NCBI GenBank assembly: GCA_037074505.1
Contig: CM073488.1
Span: 34,833,052 to 34,897,051 of the forward strand
From: Albizia julibrissin
Lineage: Eukaryota > Streptophyta > Magnoliopsida > Fabales > Fabaceae
Length of the DNA stretch: 64,000 nucleotides
Direction of reading: 5' to 3'
In this document: positions 35,690 to 45,564 of the stretch, one piece after another
How positions within the stretch are numbered: the first letter of the stretch is position 1
Layout of the letters: each line of letters opens with the position of its first letter
The notes under the pieces: generated by a model
The model's input: the letters and a program-made list of their open reading frames with translations, nothing else
What the model was told of the DNA's origin: nothing
Database searches by the model: none
Position numbers and translations under genes: made by a program

Positions 35690-38041
35690 TGATTGAGCAA
35701 TCTCCATCCTTAGAGTTAAAGCCACTTCCTGACTCATTAAAGTATGCCTATTTAGGGAAGGACTAGACACTTCCTGTAATCGTAGCTAGTGACATAGCAG
35801 CTAATGAGGAGACCTTCCTCCTAGAGGTACTTAGGTGATGGATGAAAGCTATTGGATGGACTCTTGTTGATATCCCTGGAATCAGCCCAGATGTGTGCAT
35901 GTACCAGATCCTGCTGAAAGATGGTGCCAAAGATGTATGACAGCCACAGAGTCAACTCAATCTATCGATTCTTGATGTGGTAAATAAAGAGGTCTCTAAA
36001 CTTCTTTATGCAGGTATAATCTATCCTATTTCTGATAGCCAGTAGGTAAGTCCAGTCCAGGTAGTGCCTAAGAAAACTGGTATTACTGTTATTTGTAATG
36101 ATGAAAGTGAGCTAGTTCCAACTAGAGTCAAGAACAGTTGGAGAGTATGTATTGACTTTAGAAGATTGAATTCTATGACTAGAAAGGATCACTACCCCTT
36201 CCCTTCATATATCAAATGTTAGAAAGACTGGCTGGTAGATCACATTACTACTTTTTTAATGGTTTTTCTGGATACTTCCATATTTCTGTTGTACCTGAAG
36301 ACCAAGATAAGACCACATTCACATGTCCATTTGGAACATTTGCATATAGACGCATGCCATTCAGTTTATGTAGTGCACCAGGCACTTTTTCAGCGTTGCA
36401 TGGTTTTCATATTCACTGATTTTCTTGAGCATTGCATGGAAGTTTTCATGGATGATTTCACTATTTATAGTGATTATTTTAATGTATGCTTAGCTAGTTT
36501 GAACAACATTTTGGAAAGATGCATTCAATATAATCTTGTGCTGAATTTTGAAAAATGTCATTTTATGGTTAATAAATGAATTGTTTTGGGCCATGTTGTT
36601 TCACATAAAGATATTGAGGTTGATAAAGCTAAGGTTGATATTATTTCATCTCTTTCATATCCTTCTTGTGTGAAAGATATACGCTCTTTTCTTGAACATG
36701 CTAGATTTTATAGAAGATTCATCCAGGATTTTAGTAAGATAGCATTGTCATTGTCTCGTATTGCAGAAAGATGTGAATTTTGTTTTTGATAATGCTTGCA
36801 GGTATACATGGGATGAGTTAAATAAGAGACTCACTATACCCCCCATCATTCAACCACCTAATTGGAGCCTTCCATTTGAGTTTCTTTGTGATGCTTCAGA
36901 CTATACATTAGGTGCACTTCTTACCTATAGAATAGAGAAGAAACAACATATCATAGCTTATGCATCTTGAACATTAGATGCTGCTCAGGCTAAATATACT
37001 ACGACAAAGAAAGATCTATTTGCAATTGTCTTTAGGCTAAAGAAATTTTGATCCTACGTCCTTCAGACGAAGGTGACTGTCTTTATAGATCACTCAGCTA
37101 TCAAGTACTTCAAGAAAACGGACTCCAAACCTTGCCTCATTAGGTAGGTGATGCCAATACAAGAGTTTGATATGGGAGATACGTGATAAGAGTAGTACAG
37201 AGAATATGGTAGCTGATCATTTAAGTAGGATTGAGACACCTACGATAACATCTTTACCCTTAGATGATTTTCTTGATCAAAGACTCTGTGATGTTGTTGT
37301 TTCTATCCCTTGGTATACTGATATTGCTAATTATCTAGTTGCATTTGTTTTACCAACTAACATGAATAAATATTAATTAAATAAGTTTAAGAGCGACACT
37401 AAATTTTATATATGGGATGATCCTTACCTATAGCACATTTGTAATGATCAAATTATTAGGCGATGCATTCATGATGATGAATTTGAGTCTGTCTTAACTT
37501 TTTACCATACTCTTGCATGTGGGGGACATTTTAGTACTAAACGTACTGCTAGAAAGGTTTTAGAAATTGGATTGTTCTGGCCTATTCTATTTCGTGATGC
37601 CTATGAATTTTGTAAGAAGTGTTCTAGATGTCAATTCATAAGTAATATTTTTAGGAAGCATAAGATGCCCCCGACAACCCTTATTATTTTGTGAAGTCTT
37701 TAATGTTTGGGGAATCAATTTCATATGACCTTTTCCTATTTCATTTGGTTATCTGTATATCCTGCTGGTTGTGGATTATGTGTCAAAGTAGGTTAAGGCA
37801 ATCCCACTCATACTAATGACTCTTCTCTAATGGTTTCCTTTGTTTGGTCTCACATTCTTTACAGGTTTGACATTCCTAAAGACATCATTAGCGACTAAGG
37901 GACTCATGTTTGTAATCAGAGTTTGCAGAGTTTGCTTAGCAAGTATGGTGTAATGCATAAGGTGGCCACTCCATACCATCCTCAGACGAATGGTCAAGCA
38001 GAACTTTCTAATAGTGAAATCAAGTTTATTTTAGAGAAGAC
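35690..38041 (+). pseudogene. Athila pol remnant: RT, RNase H, integrase start
   Basis: Segments in changing frames with many stops give, in order, a pre-RT linker (KPLPDSLKYAYLG, IGWTLVDIPGISP), RT palm parts (WRVCIDFRRLN near 36140; PFGTFAYRRMPF near 36330; the catalytic motif as FMDDF near 36448), the thumb and connection (RFYRRFIQDFSKIA near 36705), RNase H (LCDASDYTLGALL near 36885), a tether ending VADHLSRIETP, and integrase (HFSTKRTARKVL, the CKKCSRCQ zinc part near 37610, and ATPYHPQTNGQAE near 37970). The coding sequence is interrupted at 38041 by the solo LTR. Confidence 0.75.
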
Positions 38042-41000
38042 TGTTAGATATGATTAGTTTTAATGATGTCAAATATAGATATAAGATATTAAGAGCAAAA
38101 AGTTTGATTAATATATTTATCTCCTTATATTGACTAACTACTATATTTAATATTGTATATCTTATAGATTAGTCAAAAAAAGAAAGAAAGAGATTAGAGA
38201 AAGAAGAGCTTGAATGAGCTAATGAGAATATCAAGATTCAAGCTCCTAGAAGAAATACTGGATGTTTCTATGCTCAGAAGGGAATTCAAGTTGCTGTAGC
38301 AGTTGGTACTGTTTGGAACTGTAGCATTTTCACTGTAATAGTCAGATACTGTAGCACGCAGGCACTGTAGCATCTGAAAGGACTATAGCACTCGAGTTCT
38401 GGGCACTGTCGCACTCAAGTTCAAAGAGTTCTTCACGTGAGTTCTTGGTAAAAACGAGCTCCAGATGATTCCCAAGTTTTACACTCGAGTTGGCTATGTA
38501 AAACTCGAGTTTGCACTGTTTACAACTGAAAAAATAGGCTAGAACTCGAGTTTGGGGATCAAAACATGAGTTCAGTATGAATAAAAGTATACCCTTTCAT
38601 CCCTGTTTTACGTTCAGCTTGGGCGAGCTTCAGTAATTCAATCATATCTCCAAAACCACAACTTCAATTTAGATGAAACTAGTGGAATATAAAACTATAA
38701 TCTCAATGCGTCATTTTGACATGAGAACCAATATCAAAGGAGCTTCGATGAAGTAGATATAAATGTTTAAAGTGGAACTTCAAATCACCGTCATATTTCA
38801 TAACAACTTTCGTATTTTGGACATATCTCCCAAACTACACGTCCAATTGAGTTTAAACCGGTGCCATATAAAAGTAGACTCAAAGATATTTCCATGAATA
38901 TATAATATGTCAAATTTAGAGTTATATGGAAAGTGGTATGGCTTCTGGAATTTGATGCTCGAGAATACGTATGCTATCTACACTCATTGAGTCATAACTT
39001 GGAGAATACAATGAGTTTGGAGGTGATTCCTTTTGCATTGGAATGTAGATGATAAGAGCTTTCTAGTGATCAATCATTTACCATGTTTGGAGTCAAAAAT
39101 TAATGGATCATGTTTTGAGTCCACTGTTCATACTCCCACAAGCTCGTTCCGGTTGATCAAAATCTGACATTGCACTCGAGTTTGAACTGACACACTCGAG
39201 TCCTCAGAAGATATACACTCGAGTGATGGAAGTTCTAGAATGAGATTTTGTTCCCAAGACTCAGCAAGAAAGAGCTTCTATGAAGTATACTCAAGTATGA
39301 GGAGATGCACTCGAGTTCTGCGAGTTTTGATGTAGAAGTTTATACCCGAGAGACGTGTTGCTAGGAAACAAATGTTGCACTCAAGTTGGGCAAGAAGTAC
39401 TCAAGTCCTATACAGCATTTACACTCGAGTCCAGAGAATTCTGCCATAAAGAGTTTGTACCTGAGAGATTTGGAACCGTGAAGAAAAGGAAGTATACTCG
39501 AGTTCTCCGTAATGCACTCAAGTTCTCCATCTCAATGCACTCGCGTTAAGAGAGTTTAATCATGAGAGTTTGTACCCGAGAATACTTGCATTCAGAAAAC
39601 CAGCAACGCACTCGAGTTCTCGTTCATGCACTCGAGTTTTCTATAGTCTTCACACTCGAATTATGAGAGTTATGACAAGGAAGTTTGTTCCAGAGATAAT
39701 CATATCTGAAAGATATCAAGTGTACTCGAGTCCTAAATTTTGCACTCGAGTTTGTCTTTGCACTCTTGAAGTTCTTATCAAAAACAATGGGAGAACGGTG
39801 AAAAATGCTATGCACTCGAGTTCTCCCATAAGCACTCGAGTTCTTACATGTTTTACACTCGGGTTAGAGCTGCTAAACTCGAGTCCATGAGTTGACAAAA
39901 GCTAAATGATTTCCAGCGATCGATCCGAACAAGTTTAAATGTTATCCAATGATTATGTTTTCACTTGTTCTAACTCTTAGACTTGGTTTAATGTTTGTTC
40001 CAAGTGTAAGACAGGTTTGCAACGTTCGGATAGACAAAATGCATAAAGAAGTCAAAAATGCCGGACACAACGAAATGGGCAACTGTCACTACACATGGGT
40101 CCAACAAGCTTCACAAGAATCTACCGCACGCTCTGACAGCTAGAAAAGAATTCAAATGTCCATACCACTCCATAACGGATACATTGCAACATTCATCTGT
40201 GAGAACATGACCAACGGGAAAATATTCAAATGCACTCAACGATCAAATGCTTTAACAGAAGAATACTCAACAACGGTTATATTTTGAAAAGATAGACAGA
40301 GAAACTCAAACGGGAAGAAATCACAACGGTCCTCTTCCATAACTCAGCTATAAATAGAAGAGGATTCAAACAGAGACTACAACGAACAAATATGATGAAG
40401 TAACTAGAATCCAACTGCCAACATGCTGCTGTCATAAATCTTTGTCTCTCATACTCTTTGTTAATATCTGTTTTCCTTGGCATGTATAATTGAGAGTGAG
40501 ATTATTTGTATTGTACTTTAGTGAATATCTTACGCACTCAATGAGAGAGTCAGTAAACACCTTCATCTATACTTCTGTATTGATCTCAAGGTAAAGGGAC
40601 CTTGAGGGGGTTGATTCCTTACGAGGGAAGCTGTAGAGAGAATTTCCGGTTAGACTTTATGCTCGTAAGACTTGCACGAGTAAGCAAGAGAGAAAGGTCT
40701 TCGGGATTGTTTTGCTCATAAGACTTGTCGTAAGGGGGAGTGAACCTTACAGTGTGTGAGGGAGAGTAACTCCATAGTAGGCTACACAAGTGCCCGATTA
40801 AACTTGTGGGTTGTAGCGGCTTTTCTTGTGCCGGTTAAACAAGAAGATAGTAGATTGGAAATCTCAGGAGGAGCCTGGGGACTGGATGTAGGTCATCGTG
40901 GATTGGACCGAATCAGGATAAATCACAGTTTGCATATTCTCTTCCCTAAGCTTTTACTTTTCCAGCATATAAGATTTACATAACTGCTTATGATTTTATA

Positions 41001-41105
41001 CTTCCATATATATTAATTTGATAAGCTGCGAAAAGATTTTAAAAGATCATACTTTATTATCGTACACCTAATTCACCCCCTCTTAAGTGTCATTCATTTC
41101 TAACA
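38042..41105 (+). mobile_element. Solo LTR of a Ty1/copia-type element, 3.06 kb
   Basis: It begins TGTTAGATATG and ends TTCTAACA. The 3' end (CACCCCCTCTTAAGTG shortly before the last bases) is of the copia/SIRE LTR style. Flanking bases are AAGAC on the left and AAGAT on the right, a 5-bp target duplication with one change, and the integrase reading frame resumes directly after it. There is no internal coding region or second LTR, so it is a solo LTR left by recombination between two LTRs. About 38390-39885 holds 18 CTCGAG palindromes, and ACTGTAGCA recurs four times near 38292-38372. Frames at 39355-39549 and 39570-39890 run through this repeat region and are not genes. The assignment to copia rests on the ends only. 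Confidence 0.75.
38391..39883. repeat. Array of 18 CTCGAG palindromes, 20-bp phased pairs
   Basis: CTCGAG starts at 38391, 38484, 38504, 38545, 38958, 39175, 39195, 39218, 39310, 39424, 39497, 39611, 39631, 39725, 39745, 39815, 39835 and 39878, usually within CACTCGAGTT. Five neighbouring pairs are exactly 20 bp apart. Degenerate copies keep the spacing (CTCAAG at 39380 and 39400, and at 39517, 20 bp after 39497), and other steps are 23-24. It is therefore a decayed tandem array of a roughly 20-24-bp unit, not a scatter of chance sites. Confidence 0.8.
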
Positions 41106-41630
41106 AAGATAATGCAACCCAACCGGAAGGATTGGAGTAAAAGGCTCGATGATGCACTTTGGGCATATCGCACAGCATATAAGAGTCTCATTGGCATGTC
41201 TCCATACAAGATTGTCTATGGAAAAACATGTCATTTACCAGTAGAGGTGGAGCACAAGGCATACTGGACAATCAAAAGGTACAACCTCGATCTTGATAGT
41301 TCCGGTTCTGAAAGAAAATTGCAGCTGCAAGAGCTTGAAGAATTAAGAAGAGAAGCTTATGAGAATTCTAGGATTTATAAGGAACGAACTAAAGCAATCC
41401 ATGACAAACTCATTATGAAGAAAGAATTTCAAGTGGGCCAAAAAGTTCTACTCTATATTTCCCGATTAAAACTCATGCTTGGAAAGCTTCGCTCTAAATG
41501 GGAGGGGCCTTTCATTGTCACTGATGTTTTTCCCTATGGAGCTGTGAAGATCAAAAGGGAGCCAAATAGAAAATGCTTCATCATCAATGGACACCGCTTG
41601 AAGCCATTCTTTGATGGATTCTTCACTTAA
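41106..41630 (+). pseudogene. Athila integrase C-terminal part
   Basis: This open segment continues the integrase on the far side of the solo LTR. It shows DDALWAYRTAYK, GMSPYKIVYGK, a coiled charged stretch (ELEELRREAYENSRIYKERT) and the end KLRSKWEGPFIVTDVFPYGA, the chromatin-binding-type C-terminus of gypsy integrases, and stops at 41630. It is the best-preserved coding piece in the element, which suggests that decay of the other parts is uneven. Confidence 0.75.
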
Positions 41631-43814
41631 GCAGTGGAGGTTGCTGCACTGCGTGACACCACGTAGACCCCAGTTGTATTCCTTCTTTCATTCTTTTATT
41701 TTGCATTGTCATATTACTAAGTTGAACTGTGTTGCATATTACTTTATGATCTACTATGACTATTTTGCATTGAGGACAATACACTATTTAAGTGTAGGGG
41801 AGGGATCAACTATTTTGAATGTGAAAATTGCAAGTTTTAAGTAACTCTAGCATGATGTATTCTTGATTTGAAAAGTGATTGATCTTGTCTTGAGTTAATA
41901 GACAAAGTGGCAATGAAATTGACTTTGGTGGATTTAGGCTAGTGATCATATACCTAGTGAAATTTTGAGCCTAATGCATTTTTTTAGTGTGCACCCCCTA
42001 TCTCTTTACTTGAGTTAGAACTTGACTTGAATTTTATTTGAGGCTACATTGTATGCATGTGTATTTATAAAGATGATAAATGTATTCATTTCATATTAGC
42101 CAGATAAGCCAAAAAAAACCTAACCTTTTCATATATATTTCAATTGTTTATCCCCTTGAGCCTATATTTTTTCCATTTTGTTTACACCCACAGCTGTAAA
42201 AAAAATCTCTACCCTTTTGAATGTCTTGAGAGTTGAAGAGCATTACATTATATATGTTTTGGATGGAAGAACATGTATAAAATCAGGAATTAGGTCATTG
42301 TGAAAAGTACGGTAGATTATCTTAAAGAGAGAGAGAGAGAGAGAAGAAGAAGAAGAAGAAAAAGCAAAAAAAAAGATGCAATAAGATTCCGCTCGGCTGG
42401 TTTAGTTGTACTTAGTAACCGGGGGTCTTAATCACCAATGTTGATCTTCACGTCAAATGGCTAGTAAGAGTCATGAGTGTGCTAATAGCATCTTGGTGAT
42501 ATTGAGTTATAAAAGCTTAAGTAACCGGGCCTTTGTATCACAAATATAAAGGTTCGCGTCAAAAAAGCATATATATAACGGCCCAAGAAATTTGGAAAAA
42601 AAGGGAAAGAAAAGAATAGAAAAAAAAGGAGAAAAAATGAACCGATTCAAGTTTAGTTTGGTTTCTTGCATCCTATTCTGTATTGCATTATTCTCTTTAT
42701 CTTCTAAGATATTCAACTTTATTTTCTCAAACACTATATCATTTCTTTCTTAGCCCTAACCCCATTACAATCTAATAAAAGTCTTTTTTATTTATGCTTG
42801 CATTTGCTTTGCTAGTGGTGGAGAATTTAGATTATTGTCAAGCCTATAGAAAGAGTATCGAATATGGCAGAATTGAGTGTAAACACAAGCCTATGCACTT
42901 TTAAGTGATGAGTGACATACACGTTATCCTTAGTGAGGGATTTCTAACTTAGGTTCCCTTTTGTCAAGAAAATTGCCATGAAGTTTGTTTTCTTGAGTCA
43001 TGAGAAAATCACTTGGGGCCCATTTGGTACGCTGGAATTGGAGATGATGGAAATGGAATTGGGTTTCAATTCCATCAGAGGGTTTGTTTGGTACAATGAA
43101 ATTGGTTCTCAATTCCAATTCCATGTGGAAGCCAAATAATCCAATTCCACCAAAATGAATTCCATCCCAAAAGCTAAGATTTGTAATTCCACCTCCACAA
43201 TTCCATCAATTACCCTCCTGCCTTCGGTAACAACGGCAACCTCTCTTCACTCTGGCGACAACTATAACATCCTTATTTTTATTTCTAGGATATAATTATA
43301 ATTTGGAATTAATTATTTATAAAAAATGAAAAAAATGAAATTAGTAGGTAATTTTTGAAATAAAAAAAGGGGATCTGGTTAAAATATATTAAAAAAATAG
43401 AAAAAATTATTATTAAAAAAATTAATTATAATAAAAAAAAATAGTTTGGATGTTTGAGGTACTTGTTAGATTTTTTTTAGATGAGGGCATATTAATAATT
43501 TCACATTTAAAATATAAATATTAAATAAAAATAATGTCTGAATTCCATGTACATACTAAACACACTTTTAAACCTCATTTCCAATTCCATATCCATATAC
43601 ATTTCCATTTTCATATCCATATCCATATCCATCAAAATCAATTCCAGCGTACCAAACGTGCCATTGGATAAGAGAGGTGATTGAATTGCTTTAGTTTACT
43701 TTTTGCTTGTGATTGGAACATTCACCTTTTAAGCTTTTTTTCATTTTGTTTTGTTATTCTTCCTTGGTCTTGATTTGTTTTGCCTATGAGTGCAAATGAT
43801 AAGCGTAGGGGGAT
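41631..43814 (+). other. Athila 3' non-coding region with purine tract
   Basis: No envelope-like frame remains. Two diverged copies of a roughly 100-bp unit built on AGTAACCGGG and TCACGTCAA or TCGCGTCAA lie near 42411-42450 and 42519-42560. A GA run is at 42328-42343. The purine-rich AGCGTAGGGGGA just before 43815 is the likely plus-strand primer. A MITE occupies 43017-43662. Confidence 0.6.
43017..43662. mobile_element. MITE inside the Athila 3' region
   Basis: The left end GGCCCATTTGGTACGCTGGA matches the complement of the right end, GGCACGTTTGGTACGCTGGA. Subterminal CAATTCCA and TGGAATTG motifs recur on both sides, and a short (ATATCC)n tract lies near 43606-43632. The terminus resembles PIF/Harbinger or hAT-type MITEs, but the flanks (CACTTGG and ATTGGAT) give no clear target duplication, so the superfamily is left open. 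Confidence 0.6.
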
Positions 43815-45458
43815 TGATAAATCCAAAATTTATATATTTTATCTCACCTTATTCATTTATTTTGGGGATTATTTTAGGCTAATTTGGATTTATTAGATAA
43901 TATTTGAATTATTAGTCAATCTTAGGAAATAATATAAATCTGAATAAATTATGAGATTATTTAGCTTAAATTGTTAATATTTTGATTGTTATCTTGTGAT
44001 TGAAAAATATTTCTAAATATATGATAGATCACGATTTTATTTAATTCTTGTAGGACAAAGAAAAGCATATGAGAAGATCCTACAGTGCAGAATTATTCTT
44101 GAAAGCTAAAAGAGAATCTAATAATTAAATTTTATTAGACTACTTAAATTTTAATAGACTCAAATTTAGATCACATGACTTTTTGTTCCTCCTATTAATT
44201 AATCTAGCCGCCACATGAAAAGGGCACGATTAAAACCCAGCTTCCTATTCGGCGCACTATTACTCAACACACACTCGCGGACGAACGGAGCTGGGACGCA
44301 AACTATCCACTAATTTCATATCTTCCCATTATCCATTACTTTCCTCTCTTCTACTCATGCATAGCCACGCAAGGGTGCATTCAAACATATATTCATTCAA
44401 TTCATCAAAATTTTTGGATGATGGCTATGACGTGGTTGGAGCTTGAAGGAAAGGGAGAAATTTTTATGGCAGCTTGAATTTTTTTGGAGGTCACTTGATA
44501 TGAACTTGAAGGAAGTTAAAGTCTAAGAGCTTATAATTGAAGGTTACAGGGAAATTTTTTTTCTTTTATCTTTTTAATTCAAGACTTGAGATTATTTAAT
44601 TTTAAATAATTTTGAGTTGTATTAATTGAAAACAATCTAGTTTTCAATTGTAGACATATGTCATTTGGATTTGATTTATATTTTGGAATATTTTATGTTT
44701 GAAACAATTACTGGAATTTTTGTTTACAAACCTTTAGTTGTCAATTATATTATTAATTGATTTTTTATTATTAATTTAATTATCAATTTGATTTTCCTCT
44801 TGATTGTTTAATTGGGTTGGTAAATTGTCTAGTTGTTCAATTAGAAAATTGTAAATAATATTTCCAAAGTTATTTTGAAATTAATTGTGATTGGTTTTTA
44901 ATGAGTTTAATTAACCATCGCTTATTTCATTACAAGTTTTCTAGTTGAATCAGTGTTATTGAGCTTGAGAATTTCCATGTTTCGATTAGGTGATTAAATT
45001 TATTAATTTCAATCTTTTATCAACTTCCCTTTGGTCTAATTAATTAATTTGGGCTAAAAAAGTTAACTCCATGTGAATCTGAAGTTGTCCCATTTATCAT
45101 CATAATTGAACTAAACATTCGTTGTTTATCTTACTTTTAATCAATCTTTTGCTTAGGATTTTAATTTCTCTTTAATAAAAAAATCCCTGAAAATTACATT
45201 CGATCTCATATAGATTAGTCTCATTGTCATATAGGTTTTAGAATCAATTGCATTGTTGCATTTAATTAGTTTAATTGCATTTAAGTAGTAGTGTCTTGCA
45301 TTCTAATTTAGGTCTATTCCACTACATCTTTTGTCATTTAAAAATCAATCATTAAAAAAACACATGGCTTACTTTTTGAGAGAATGACTTAGATTGACCA
45401 TAAACTGTATAATTAATTAAAACCTAATTCAATTGATTATTTTAACGACAAAAACACA
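43815..45458 (+). repeat. Athila 3' LTR, 1644 bp
   Basis: TGATAAATC start and AAACACA end, matching the 5' LTR. It retains the roughly 490 bp lost from that copy. Near 44083-44172 most differences from the 5' LTR are G in the 5' copy and A here. Confidence 0.85.
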
Positions 45459-45564
45459 TATCTTTTAAGTCTATGTTGGTATTTTAGAATTGCTTTCTTT
45501 TATTGTATTAGACATGCCTTTGCAGTATTAATAGATGTACCTTTTCAGGAAAAAAAAAAAATCA

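Larger units (their letters stand above)
33929..45458 (+). mobile_element. Athila-type Ty3/gypsy retrotransposon, decayed, with nested insertions
   Basis: The two LTRs (33929-35082 and 43815-45458) match over their length apart from one large deletion in the 5' copy. The primer-binding site fits tRNA-Asp, as usual in Athila elements. The order is gag start, RT, RNase H, integrase, then a long non-coding 3' region and a purine tract before the 3' LTR. Most of gag and the protease are missing, and many stops break pol. A 3.06-kb copia-type LTR sits in the integrase region and a 0.65-kb MITE in the 3' region. I could not find a matching 5-bp target duplication (TTAAT on the left, TATCT on the right). 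Confidence 0.85.
29040..45564 (+). mobile_element. Degenerate plant LINE (L1-type), split by later insertions
   Basis: The coding parts lie at 29191-33770. An ORF1 remnant is followed by an ORF2 remnant with endonuclease, an RT end piece, a zinc-binding connection and RNase H. The likely 3' end resumes after the Athila element at 45459 and closes with a run of twelve As at 45551-45562, the expected LINE tail. Multiple stops and frame changes make it dead. The RT core, including the catalytic Asp pair, is missing between about 31910 and 31945. The 5' boundary is uncertain and no target duplication was found. Assigning 45459-45562 to the LINE rests on position and the A tail, not on alignment. 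Confidence 0.65.

Noticed and set aside
38391..39883. CTCGAG array as a CRISPR-like array
   Set aside because: Repeats are only 6-10 bp, spacing is not constant, spacers are related to each other, no cas genes are present and the host is a plant.
39355..39898. ORFs on both strands inside the solo LTR
   Set aside because: They are translations of the CTCGAG repeat array in several frames, with no family motif.
41631..43814. Envelope-like ORF in the Athila element
   Set aside because: Athila elements sometimes carry one at this position, but no frame of useful length or transmembrane pattern remains here.
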